This document shows positions 23,725 through 31,921 of a stretch of DNA of 37,957 nt, piece after piece. Position 1 is the first letter of the stretch, and every line of letters starts with the position of its first letter. Source of the DNA: Spirochaetales bacterium (GTDB lineage: Bacteria; Spirochaetota; Spirochaetia; Treponematales; Treponemataceae); the NCBI GenBank assembly GCA_003246335.1, contig QKAR01000078.1, positions 1 to 37,957 on the forward strand. The letters run 5' to 3'. The notes under the pieces were generated by a model. It made no database searches. It had not been told where the DNA came from and saw nothing but the letters and a program-made list of their open reading frames with translations. Made by a program: the position numbers and the translations under genes.

Positions 23725-24212
23725 TGGGCCTCCCCTATCGACCGTAGCCGATCGCGATAATAGGCGGCCAGCTCGTAGTCCTCGCGATCGATCGCCTTTT
23801 TCAACTCGCGCCGCAAACTGTCGGGATCGATTTTCCGGGTCCCGAATTCCTTCAATTTTGGGGGAAGCTGTCCTTGATACGAAAATTCGACGCCCTCATG
23901 GCGCATGAGGGAAATGATCTCCCCGCGAAAATGGCGATAGCAAATCGCGCAGCCGACCCGCAGCTGCCGCTTTATTTCCTTGAGCGAAAAACCGCAGGCG
24001 GGACACGTACTCCCTTTCGCGCTTTCTCCCCCGTCGATCGAGGCAGCGCTTTTAAAAATTCCGTTGAGCGAAATATCGATCGAATCTTCCGCCGTCGCGA
24101 AGCCGCGCTCCTTCGCGCAGGTTTCGCAAAGATGCAGCTCGACCGAAGCTTCCTTCGTGATTTGCTGAACGAAAAAAACCGCCATCCGATCGCCGCAAAC
24201 GTCACATTTCAT
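23721..24212 (-). CDS. mcsA: McsA-like zinc/UVR adaptor protein
   Basis: A 163-residue McsA-type protein. Four Cys pairs form two likely zinc sites: CDVC (3-6) with CETC (29-32), and CPAC (70-73) with CAIC (88-91). The C-terminal UVR motif (about 128-160) reads DPDSLRRELKKAIDREDYEL followed by AAYYRDRLR. In Firmicutes McsA activates McsB and serves as an adaptor for ClpC. Its start shares a base with the lolE stop (TAATG) and its stop overlaps mcsB (ATGA). All Cys residues are intact, in contrast to the altered active site of its partner. Confidence 0.9.
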   Translation of the reverse strand: MKCDVCGDRMAVFFVQQITKEASVELHLCETCAKERGFATAEDSIDISLNGIFKSAASIDGGESAKGSTCPACGFSLKEIKRQLRVGCAICYRHFRGEIISLMRHEGVEFSYQGQLPPKLKEFGTRKIDPDSLRRELKKAIDREDYELAAYYRDRLRSIGEAQ

Positions 24213-25546
24213 TACAGCTTCCTTATGGATTCCAATGGTTTTTCACGGCCCGCGCGTATTGCGGGGGCGACGGACACGAGCAGGGACAGGATTAAGGTTC
24301 CGACGGTTATCACGAGCAACTCGCGTAAATCAAGGCGGACGGGAATTTTTTCGAGATAATACGCGGGATCCAATAAATGAATTGAGAGTATAGCACTCTT
24401 GTCCGAGGAATCTAAGAAAACCCGGGTTATTTTTACCCATCCGTTTAGGATTTTCTCGATAAGAGAAAAAAATTGATTGATGTGCAGCGAAACCGCGATT
24501 CCCGCCGGTAAGCCCAATAAGACTCCGCCAAGCCCGGTTAAGAAACCGGCGATGAGAAACGAAAGGGAAACGGTTTCCGGGGCCGCTCCCATGCTCTTTA
24601 AAATGGCGATTTCCTGGCGCCGTTCCATCACGAGCATTACGAGCGCGGCGGAAACATTGACCGACGCGATGAAAACGATGAGTAGCATGATGAATAGCAA
24701 TAGCGTTCGCGTCGTGTTAAACGATTGAAATTGGGCTTGGTTGAGGTCCTTCCAGGTGTAGACGACAACGCCGGGAAAAGCGCGCATCAGCGCGTATTTC
24801 GAAGCGTCAAGCCCGCTTGTCGCGTCGGAAAGCCTGACGCTCACGAAAGTCGCCGAGGAGTCCGGCAATACGGAAAATCCCTTTTCCAGGGGAATGAAGA
24901 TCCATAGCGCGTCAAGCTCTTGATATCCTGCCGACACGATACCCGCGACGCGCAGGGTCGTGAACCTCGGGATGGTGGAGCCATCCGCCGAGGATTTAAG
25001 CGTGAGCACGCGAAACACGTCGCCGACGCCGAGCCCGAGGTCGCCCGCGAGTTTTTTTCCGACGATAGCCGAGTTGGGACCGTCAAACGTAAGCGAGCCC
25101 GCCTGAGTCGTCAGGAGCGAAGCGACCGCACCGTTTTGGGCGAAAAACTTTTGAGGTACCGCGCGAACCGTCGCGCCGGAGCGGCCGTTTTTGCCGATGG
25201 CCAACGCGAGTCCTTGACGTTCCGGCACGGCGTCCGTCACTTTTCCCGTCAGGTCTCCCGAAACGACGCTGTCGGCGAAACGCTCGATCGATTGTGCGTC
25301 GCCAAACGAGCCGGTGCGGTCGAGTCGATCGAAGAGCCGAATATGGGAGGTTGAAAGCTCGATAATTCGCGACGAGATGCCCTCGATCATCCCGTCGGCG
25401 ACGACGAGAACCGTCACGAGCGGGACGAGGCTGATGCCGATGCCGATTACCGCGCCGTACAGACTCTTTCGCGCGTTTGATACCGAACGAGCCGAGCCGA
25501 TGCCGAGGAATCGCAGGGCGAGCGTGACCGAAACGCCGACCCTCAT
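24212..25546 (-). CDS. lolE: Lipoprotein-release ABC transporter permease (LolE/LolC type)
   Basis: A 444-residue FtsX/MacB-family permease. One N-terminal transmembrane helix (about 28-52), a large periplasmic domain, then three C-terminal helices give the Lol topology. LVMLVMERRQEIAILKSMGA is the coupling-helix motif of LolC/E. With LolD it would extract lipoproteins from the inner membrane for transfer to the outer membrane. The start overlaps the lolD stop (ATGA). Which of the two permeases corresponds to LolC or LolE is arbitrary here; this one follows lolD, as in lolCDE. Confidence 0.85.
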   Translation of the reverse strand: MRVGVSVTLALRFLGIGSARSVSNARKSLYGAVIGIGISLVPLVTVLVVADGMIEGISSRIIELSTSHIRLFDRLDRTGSFGDAQSIERFADSVVSGDLTGKVTDAVPERQGLALAIGKNGRSGATVRAVPQKFFAQNGAVASLLTTQAGSLTFDGPNSAIVGKKLAGDLGLGVGDVFRVLTLKSSADGSTIPRFTTLRVAGIVSAGYQELDALWIFIPLEKGFSVLPDSSATFVSVRLSDATSGLDASKYALMRAFPGVVVYTWKDLNQAQFQSFNTTRTLLLFIMLLIVFIASVNVSAALVMLVMERRQEIAILKSMGAAPETVSLSFLIAGFLTGLGGVLLGLPAGIAVSLHINQFFSLIEKILNGWVKITRVFLDSSDKSAILSIHLLDPAYYLEKIPVRLDLRELLVITVGTLILSLLVSVAPAIRAGREKPLESIRKL

Positions 25547-26223
25547 TGCGCTTCCAACCCGTTCTTGCCGAGCGCGTAACAGACGTCCGCGAGGCCAGCC
25601 ATGGATCGATCGTGCGTGACGACGATGAGGGTCGTGCGCCGGCTGTCGACCACGGAAAACAAGAGCTCTTTCACGGTTTCCGCGTTCGCGGGATCGAGGT
25701 TTCCCGTCGGTTCGTCGGCGAGAACGAGCGAGGGATTATTGATGAGGGCGCGGGCGACGGCCGCCCGTTGGCGCTCTCCGCCGGACATTTGCGCGGGAAA
25801 ATGCCCAAGACGATGCTCGAGCTTTACGTCCGCCAATAACGAACGGGCGCGTTCAAGCGCCTCTTTTTTCTTCATGCCGGCCATCCACGCGGGAAGCATC
25901 ACGTTCTCGAGCGCGGTAAAGTCCTTCAGCAAATAATGGAATTGAAACACGAACCCTAAGTACGTGCTGCGGTATTCGGTTATCCTATCCTCGTCCAAGG
26001 AGTCGACCCGATAGGGACCGGCTTGGACCGAACCCGACGTCGGCGTCTCGAGGCCGCCGATAATATTGAGCAACGTGCTTTTGCCGCAGCCGGACTCCCC
26101 GATTATGGCGATTTTCGACGCGGCGGGAACGGCGAGGTCGATTCGCTCCAATATCGTCAGTTCGCTGTCTCCCGAGGGGAACGACTTTCGGACGGCGTTT
26201 AGTTCGAGCACGGTATCATTCAT
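25543..26223 (-). CDS. lolD: Lipoprotein-release ABC transporter ATPase LolD
   Basis: A 226-residue ABC ATPase of the LolD/MacB branch. Walker A is GESGCGKST, the signature is MSGGERQRAAVARAL, and Walker B is LVLADEPTGNLD, followed by VVTHDRSMA. The ATG at 26223 gives the normal family length. The in-frame extension to 26304 lies within the preceding permease gene. It overlaps lolC by 8 bp and lolE by 4 bp, so the three are translationally coupled. Confidence 0.92.
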   Translation of the reverse strand: MNDTVLELNAVRKSFPSGDSELTILERIDLAVPAASKIAIIGESGCGKSTLLNIIGGLETPTSGSVQAGPYRVDSLDEDRITEYRSTYLGFVFQFHYLLKDFTALENVMLPAWMAGMKKKEALERARSLLADVKLEHRLGHFPAQMSGGERQRAAVARALINNPSLVLADEPTGNLDPANAETVKELLFSVVDSRRTTLIVVTHDRSMAGLADVCYALGKNGLEAQ

Positions 26224-27490
26224 AGCGCAAGACCTCCGCGGGCTTGAGTTTAGTGATCGCGCGGCTGGCCAGCGCGGCGGCGAATGCCGCGGAAAGGACT
26301 CCAAAAAGAAAGACGAACAGAACCTCGGGAAAAAGCATCCGCGCGGGTATCGTGTCCAAATAAAAGTACTCGGGGCTGAAAAGGGAAAAATTCATGTCCG
26401 ATGGGATTTCCAAAAGCGACGAGAAAAAAAGGTTGAGCGCGTTCACGGCGGTTTCCGCCGCTGAAAAAACGTCGTTAATCCTGACGGATAAAAAAAGTCC
26501 AAAAAGCAAGCCGATAGCGGCGCCGACCAAGCCAATCCGCAATCCGTTCGCGATAAACACGAACTGAACGTCTTTTGGACGGGCGCCGAGCGCGGTAAGC
26601 ACGCTGATTTCCTCCCGCCGCTCGTACACGGCCTTTCTCATGCTGTTATAAATGTTCACCGTCACGACGACGAAGATGAGGACGACGAGGATAAGGAGCA
26701 TGTTCTTCTCGACCTTGAGGGCGCCGAAAAAAGCGCTGTTATAGGTTCGCCAAGATTCGGCGCGAACTTCGGGGAATTCCCTTTCGAGGCGCGAAAGGAA
26801 GGCTTGGTCAGAATCCGGGTGAACGAGCTTAATGCCGGCTATCGCGTTCGTCGCGTGCCCGGAAAGGGATTCGCCGGTCGAGCGGGAGACGAAGGCGTAT
26901 GAGCTATCGATCGCGTAATACCCGGTCTTAAAGAGCCCGGTCACGGTCAGCTCGGGATTTTCGGGGAAAAGATCAGAAGAAGCGTCGCCGGAGGCCGCGA
27001 GAATTCGCACCGTGTCGCCCACGTTTACGGAAAGCATTCGCGCGAGCTCGTAACCGATAACGACGGACGACGGGGCCGAGACGTCGAAAGAACCGTTAAC
27101 GACGCGCGCGGACTTCGCGAAGCCCGGGTCCTCGGCGACGATATCTTCGTCGACCGCGCGGACGAGCGCCCCTTGCTGACTGTCGTACGAGCCTTGGATC
27201 AGCGTTTGGGCTTCGGTATATACCGCCATCGAGCGAATCCCCGGCAAACCGCGCAGGCGCGATAAGGCGTCCTCGGGACCGGTAACGCGAATATGGGCCG
27301 AGCTAACCTCAAGGATACTTTCGATATATCCCATTTGAAAGCCGTTCATGACGGAAAGAATCACTAGTAAGGCCATGACGCCGAAGGCGATGCCGAGCGA
27401 GGCCAAAACGCTCGTAAGCGATGACCTCCCGGCCGTATCCGCGCGCGAAAACCGCCGCGAAACGAAAAAGACCCAATTATTTTGCCGCAT
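26216..27490 (-). CDS. lolC: Lipoprotein-release ABC transporter permease (LolC type)
   Basis: A 424-residue permease with the same topology as the second permease: an N-terminal helix (ASLGIAFGVMALLVILSVMN), a periplasmic domain and three C-terminal helices. VYERREEISVLTALGARPKD is the cytoplasmic coupling motif. The start MRQNNWVFFVSRRF is typical of LolC/E, whose N terminus begins with an FxxxR-type amphipathic segment. The upstream in-frame extension to 27613 is rejected because it lies in the preceding gene. The start overlaps the YD-like gene by 14 bp. Confidence 0.88.
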   Translation of the reverse strand: MRQNNWVFFVSRRFSRADTAGRSSLTSVLASLGIAFGVMALLVILSVMNGFQMGYIESILEVSSAHIRVTGPEDALSRLRGLPGIRSMAVYTEAQTLIQGSYDSQQGALVRAVDEDIVAEDPGFAKSARVVNGSFDVSAPSSVVIGYELARMLSVNVGDTVRILAASGDASSDLFPENPELTVTGLFKTGYYAIDSSYAFVSRSTGESLSGHATNAIAGIKLVHPDSDQAFLSRLEREFPEVRAESWRTYNSAFFGALKVEKNMLLILVVLIFVVVTVNIYNSMRKAVYERREEISVLTALGARPKDVQFVFIANGLRIGLVGAAIGLLFGLFLSVRINDVFSAAETAVNALNLFFSSLLEIPSDMNFSLFSPEYFYLDTIPARMLFPEVLFVFLFGVLSAAFAAALASRAITKLKPAEVLRYE

Positions 27491-28121
27491 GCTGCACAAC
27501 CCTTCGTTCCCCCGCGATACATTCGACCGAGAATAAGACCGCCCCATCGCGATATACTTGCTCCGACCAATTCTCGTCGTCGGCGGAGACCCGAACGACC
27601 GAAAGGGAGCCATTGCGATACGTACGCGTTAGCTGACTGTTTCCCGCCCCGTATTCGTACGTCGTCAAAACCCGGGAATCGCCGGAAACGATTTCTTTCG
27701 TGACCACGCGATTTTCGCCGTCGTACGCGACCAGTTCCGTCCGCGTGACCGTTCCTTCCGCGTCGCTATGAACGGACGTGACCGCTCGTCCCGACGAATC
27801 ATACTCGGTTTCGTCGGAACCCGTTTCCGTCGTGACGATTTGCGCGCGCGCGCGCGCGGAGTCTCCCGCGTAGAGCCAGCTCGTCACGGCGGAAATTTTC
27901 CCGTCTTCCCACAGGGTTCCCAACGCGGGACGGCCCAACTCGTCAAAATCCTCGGCGTACCACCGCTTCGTGCCGGCGATCACGACGCCGGTCGCGTCGA
28001 TGGAGGAAAACACCCGCGTGGAATCCGCGTTTTGTGGTGTTTCCGCCGCGATTGGAACGCCGTTCGCGCAAAGCGCCGCACCCAAGATGAACGCGGCGAA
28101 AACCGCGAGGCGCCGCTTCAC
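27477..28121 (-). CDS. Exported protein with YD-repeat-like beta units
   Basis: A 214-residue predicted exported protein. The GTG at 28121 overlaps the ftsY stop (GTGA) and opens a signal peptide, VKRRLAVFAAFILGAALCAN. The mature chain has recurrent short strands such as DETEYDSSGRAVTSV, TELVAYDGENRVVTKEI and TTYEYGAGNSQLTRTYRNG, which resemble Rhs/YD or MORN-like antiparallel repeats. Its coupling to lolCDE suggests an envelope protein, possibly an accessory to lipoprotein trafficking, though nothing in the sequence proves it. A 17-base alternating GC tract (27842-27858) lies inside the gene and encodes ARARA. Confidence 0.7.
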   Translation of the reverse strand: MKRRLAVFAAFILGAALCANGVPIAAETPQNADSTRVFSSIDATGVVIAGTKRWYAEDFDELGRPALGTLWEDGKISAVTSWLYAGDSARARAQIVTTETGSDETEYDSSGRAVTSVHSDAEGTVTRTELVAYDGENRVVTKEIVSGDSRVLTTYEYGAGNSQLTRTYRNGSLSVVRVSADDENWSEQVYRDGAVLFSVECIAGERRVVQHAAK

Positions 28122-29002
28122 GATCGCGCGTGCCCGGTAAATTCCGACAAGTACGACGCGGCGTCGAATCGCGCGAAATCGCCATAGCCCTCGCCCGTGC
28201 CGACGAAGGCGACGGGTATGCCAAGTTCCTTTCCGCACGCGAGGGCAATGCCGCCACGGGCGGAAGAATCGTATTTCGTGAGTATTATCGCGTCCACGCC
28301 GACCGCTTCCTTAAACGTTTCCGCTTGTCGAAGGCCGTTTTGCCCCGTCGTCGCGTCAAGCACGAGTATTTTTTTATAACACCCCGGATCGGCCTTAGAA
28401 GCGGCGATCCGATCGATTTTTTGCAGCTCTTTCACGAGGTTTTCCTTGTTATGAAGCCGACCAGCGGTATCGGCGAGCACGAGTCCGCCGCCCTTCGCTC
28501 GAACCGCGTCCGCCGCGTCAAAAACGACCGCTCCCGGGTCGGAACCGCTTTGATGCGCGACGACGCGCAAGCCGGTTTTATCCCCGTGGAATTGCAACTG
28601 CTCAATCGCCGCGGCCCGAAAAGTGTCGCAAGCGGCGAGAACTACCGGAATTTTCACTGTATTACTATACCACAAACCCATCTTCGCGACAGAAGTGGTT
28701 TTTCCCACGCCGTTCACGCCGAGAACTAAATAAATCGTCACCACGTTCGGTTCAGGCGTTAGCGCGGATTCGAGGGCGTACGGGGCAAGCAACGACATGA
28801 GTTCGGCGAGAATCGCGTCGCCATCGGGAAGCCCTTGAGCGGCGGCGTTTTTCTCGAGGCGCTCGACGATTTCAAACGCCGTTTTCGCCCCCAGATCTCC
28901 CTCGATGAGCATGTCGGTTAAATCCTCAAAAAAAGCCCCGTCGATGGAAGGTCGTTTCGACCAAAGGCGCTTCAGGTTTTCGGCAAAAGAAAGTCGAGCC
29001 AT
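28118..29002 (-). CDS. ftsY: Signal recognition particle receptor FtsY
   Basis: A 294-residue SRP GTPase made of N and G domains. The P-loop is GVNGVGKTTSVAK (95-107). DTFRAAAIEQL, DTAGRLHNKENLV, TKYD and GGIALACGKELGIPVAFVGTGE are the SRP-GTPase motifs. It lacks the long acidic A domain of E. coli FtsY, as is common in short FtsY proteins. It docks SRP-ribosome complexes at the membrane. GAGGGG is 5 bp before the ATG. It follows the PEGA gene by 14 bp and leads into the Lol genes, so targeting and lipoprotein sorting would be cotranscribed. Confidence 0.95.
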   Translation of the reverse strand: MARLSFAENLKRLWSKRPSIDGAFFEDLTDMLIEGDLGAKTAFEIVERLEKNAAAQGLPDGDAILAELMSLLAPYALESALTPEPNVVTIYLVLGVNGVGKTTSVAKMGLWYSNTVKIPVVLAACDTFRAAAIEQLQFHGDKTGLRVVAHQSGSDPGAVVFDAADAVRAKGGGLVLADTAGRLHNKENLVKELQKIDRIAASKADPGCYKKILVLDATTGQNGLRQAETFKEAVGVDAIILTKYDSSARGGIALACGKELGIPVAFVGTGEGYGDFARFDAASYLSEFTGHARS

Positions 29003-29016
29003 GCAATCCCCTCATT

Positions 29017-30465
29017 TTAATGATCTTGAGTCAGCCGATCGGGCACGGCCTGATTCGCCGCCAGTATGTAGCGAAAAAGCTGAATCGCGACATTGACTCC
29101 TAAGCCGATCGAAATGCCCTGCGTGATCAGGGACGCGCGAGTCCAGCCATTCACCTCGTCGAGGGTTTGCTGGCTTTGATCGAGCTTCCCGTCGTTATAT
29201 GCGGTATATTTGTCCAACGCGATCCCATACGTAAGAAGCGAAATGGGCAACGAGCAATATAAACCGGCCAATGAATAGTAAAAAATTTTACGACGTTTTT
29301 CTATCCTTTCTTTCGTCATTTCTCGATTTACCGGTATGACGAACGTTTGATTTTGTTCCGATCGGCCGATGGACGGATTGATGGCGAAAAAAGTTTTAAC
29401 CTCATTGCCGTCGATCGCCACCCCGAGCGCGGGTGAAAGCGGAATTGACGCGGTCAGGGGCGTTTCCCCGATGTATTGCGTGTCGATATAGACGGATAGC
29501 GGCACGTTACCCGTATCGAAGGCGACGGATACCGTGTCGGTTTTTTCGAGGGTGACGGAAACGGAGTACGAACGAGCGTCGTTAAAATCGTACGACCGGG
29601 ACACGCTTCCGTATCCATCCGCGGACACGGCGACGGTATGCGTCCCGGAGGGAAGCGTGAGCGGGCCGCTTGGGTCCTCAACGCGTTTATAGTCGATAAA
29701 GACTGACGCGCCCTCGGGCAATACGCGCAAGGCGACGGTAACCGGGGAACGACGGGAAATTTCCGGCCACGCGCGGTCCGAGAGCGTTCGCATAAGGCTC
29801 TCAACGTCGTCGTATTTTCCGGTTTCCGTCATGGTAGCGATGGGAATGCCCGGAAGCCCCGTTTCTATTCGAAAAGAAACGGATAAATACCCTTCCAGGT
29901 CTTCCGCGCGGCCGGTAATGAGGGCGGATATTCCGCTATCAGCGAGGGTTTTACGGAGAGAGACGTCCTTCGACCGCGTAAATAGCGTTTCGCCGTTCTT
30001 CCAAAGGGTTACGGCTAAACCCGTTTCGGGAACGGAGCCGGCGGCTTTCGCCTTGGTGATTTTTTCATCGATTTTCGCGATCGTTTCGTCCTGCGCCGCG
30101 ATTTTTCGGTCGGCTTTTCGCTGGTTTGCGCGCCGGGTACGCGCCGAAGCCGCGGAAAAAATAATTTTATCGCGCGCGGTAACTAAGTCCGCGCGCTTTG
30201 CGACCGCCTGAGCCCGCTCAAGCTCGAGCGAGACGAGACTACGAGCCTTGAGTTCGTCGTCGCGCAGGGTTCGAGTCGCGGAAGCGGCGAATTTTTTTAA
30301 TATCGCGGAGGGGATAGCCGATGCGAGGTCCGCGTATTCGGCCGGCACCGCCGAAACGTCGAATTTTTCTGCCGCCAGAACCCACGAGGAGTCCTCGGCG
30401 GTCAAGTACGAGATCTGTGTGCAGAGGAAAAAGCAGAAAAGACCCGCGAACCTACCGATCGACAA
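29017..30465 (-). CDS. PEGA-domain envelope protein
   Basis: About 482 residues from a TTG start at 30465, which gives the signal peptide LSIGRFAGLFCFFLCTQISY and has GGAG 9 bp upstream. An in-frame ATG at 30528 would give a 503-residue form whose N terminus lies mostly in the preceding gene. A basic helical region (residues about 75-150, rich in K, R, A and E) is probably coiled. Two PEGA-type beta domains follow: VALRVLPEGASVFIDYKRV and SVAFDTGNVPLSVYIDTQYI with IGETPL. Two hydrophobic segments lie near the C terminus (FYYSLAGLYCSLPISLLTYG; ITQGISIGLGVNVAIQLF). PEGA domains are found in surface-layer and envelope proteins. Partner unknown. Confidence 0.75.
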   Translation of the reverse strand: MSIGRFAGLFCFFLCTQISYLTAEDSSWVLAAEKFDVSAVPAEYADLASAIPSAILKKFAASATRTLRDDELKARSLVSLELERAQAVAKRADLVTARDKIIFSAASARTRRANQRKADRKIAAQDETIAKIDEKITKAKAAGSVPETGLAVTLWKNGETLFTRSKDVSLRKTLADSGISALITGRAEDLEGYLSVSFRIETGLPGIPIATMTETGKYDDVESLMRTLSDRAWPEISRRSPVTVALRVLPEGASVFIDYKRVEDPSGPLTLPSGTHTVAVSADGYGSVSRSYDFNDARSYSVSVTLEKTDTVSVAFDTGNVPLSVYIDTQYIGETPLTASIPLSPALGVAIDGNEVKTFFAINPSIGRSEQNQTFVIPVNREMTKERIEKRRKIFYYSLAGLYCSLPISLLTYGIALDKYTAYNDGKLDQSQQTLDEVNGWTRASLITQGISIGLGVNVAIQLFRYILAANQAVPDRLTQDH

Positions 30466-30793
30466 GGGAAAGCGCTCCGCGTACGTCCCGAGGATCCAGC
30501 GGTTTTGCCACGATACCGACGGCGCCATGAATCATGGCCTGGGTGGCGTTCTCGTCATCATCGAATCCCGCGATGACGAAAAAGCTCGTCGAAGGGCTCT
30601 TCGTGCGAAAAGGCGCGGGATCGACGAATACGGCAGGGTCGTAAAAAACCGCCCGAACCGCGTTTTCGGAAAGGAAACGGCGTAGCCACGGTCCGGGGTC
30701 GACGCCGTCGACGGCGTCGGGACAAATCACTGCCCCAGACAACCGCTGAAATTCTGCGGCGACGATTCCCGATCGGCAAACGACGGCGATCAT
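30452..30793 (-). CDS. Small degenerate receiver-like protein
   Basis: A 113-residue protein with the alternating pattern of a response-regulator receiver domain. It starts with the strand MIAVVCRSG and ends with AMIHGAVGIVAKPLDPRDVR, where KP resembles the conserved Lys-Pro of receivers. The acidic pair normally after strand 1 is missing, and the segment VFYDPAVF is the only candidate for the phospho-acceptor. It is therefore probably a non-phosphorylated pseudo-receiver; this is an inference from pattern and not a strong match. The ATG at 30793 overlaps the prfB stop (ATGA), so its translation is tied to RF2 synthesis. Confidence 0.6.
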   Translation of the reverse strand: MIAVVCRSGIVAAEFQRLSGAVICPDAVDGVDPGPWLRRFLSENAVRAVFYDPAVFVDPAPFRTKSPSTSFFVIAGFDDDENATQAMIHGAVGIVAKPLDPRDVRGALSLVDR

Positions 30794-31921
30794 AGGTCGT
30801 CCGAGTCCGCGGAAAGATCCAGCCCTTTCCAACTATTGTTAAGATAGGATTCCATAAACGGGTCAAGGTCACCGTCCATGACGGATTGAATATTCCCCGT
30901 CTCGTGCTTCGTGCGGTGGTCTTTCACCATGGTGTACGGCTGAAAAACGTAGGAGCGAATCTGATTTCCCCACGAAATGTCTTTTTTATCCGCGGCGTAC
31001 TTTTGGTTTTCCTGCTCTTTTTTCTCGCGATAATACTCGTAAAGCCGCGCCTTCAGTATGCTCATCGCCGTCGCGCGGTTCATGATTTGGCTGCGCTCGG
31101 TCTGGCAGGCGACGACGATTCCGGTCGGTAAGTGGGTAAAGCGAACCGCGGAGTCGGTCTTGTTGACGTGCTGACCGCCCGCGCCGCCCGCCCGATAGGT
31201 GTCGACGCGCAAGTCTTCGGGGCGAACCTCGACCTCTATGGTGTCGTCCAGGATGGGAAACGGATAGACGGATGTGAAGGACGTATGGCGTCGGGCGTTC
31301 GCGTCAAAGGGGCTGATGCGCACGAGTCGGTGGATACCCGCCTCGCTCTTCAGGTAGCCGAACGCGTAATCGCCGGTGATTTGATGGGTTACCGATTTTA
31401 TGCCGCCGTCAGCCTCGACGAGGTCCACGGTTTCCACCTTAAAGCCGCGCCGTTCCGCCCAGCGTAAATACATGCGGGAAAGCATTTGGGCCCAATCGCA
31501 CGCCTCCGTGCCGCCCGCGCCCGCGTGAATCGTGAGGAACGCGCCGTTTCGGTCCACGTCGCCGGAAAGGAGATTCAATATATTGTTTTTTTCGAATGAA
31601 GCCTGGGCAGCCGCGATGCCCGCCTCTATTTCCGGGGTAAGGGTCTCGTCGCCCGATTCCTCGGCAAGCTCGTACAGAGCCTCAAGGTCGGCGAGCTCGG
31701 TCATTAACGTTTCCCAGGGCTCTATTTTGCTTTTCAGGAATTTAAGCTCGGCCATGGTTTTTTCGGCTTTTTTTTGATCGTCCCAAAATCCCGGCGAGCC
31801 GGTAAAATCCTCTTTTTCGGTTATCTTAGCCTTTATCGCGGCCGGGTCAAAGACGCCCCCAAATTTCGGTAACCGAATTTTTAAGTTCCACGATCGGGGC
31901 TTTGCACTCTTCAAGTATCAT
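30790..31921 (-). CDS. prfB: Peptide chain release factor 2, with programmed +1 frameshift
   Basis: RF2, 376 residues after frameshifting, releases peptides at UGA and UAA. Translation starts at the ATG 31921, with GGAG 7 bp upstream and ATGA overlap with the Cas2-like stop, and reads MILEECKAPIVELKNSVTEI then WGRL. Codon 25 is an in-frame UGA. A +1 shift at CUU-UGA-C continues as DPAAIKAKITEKEDF. HAGAGGTEACDW is an RF2 marker, and GGAGGQHVNKTDSAVRF carries the catalytic GGQ. A single-frame reading from a TTG at 31914 gives a spurious N terminus. RF2 controls its own frameshifting, so the gene is autoregulated in the family. Confidence 0.95.
31846..31860 (-). promoter_or_regulatory. RF2 programmed +1 frameshift site
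   Basis: The minus strand reads GGGGG-CGT-CTT-TGA-C. The G-run acts as an internal Shine-Dalgarno, CTT is the slippery codon and TGA the recoded stop. Spacing from the G-run to CTTTGAC is the same as in the E. coli prfB site (GGGGG-TAT-CTT-TGA-C). Confidence 0.93.

Noticed and set aside
31912-31914. TTG start giving a single-frame 374-residue RF2
   Set aside because: The upstream ATG with GGAG, the ATGA overlap and the intact GGGGG-CGT-CTT-TGA-C site show the N terminus is made in the other frame by programmed shifting.
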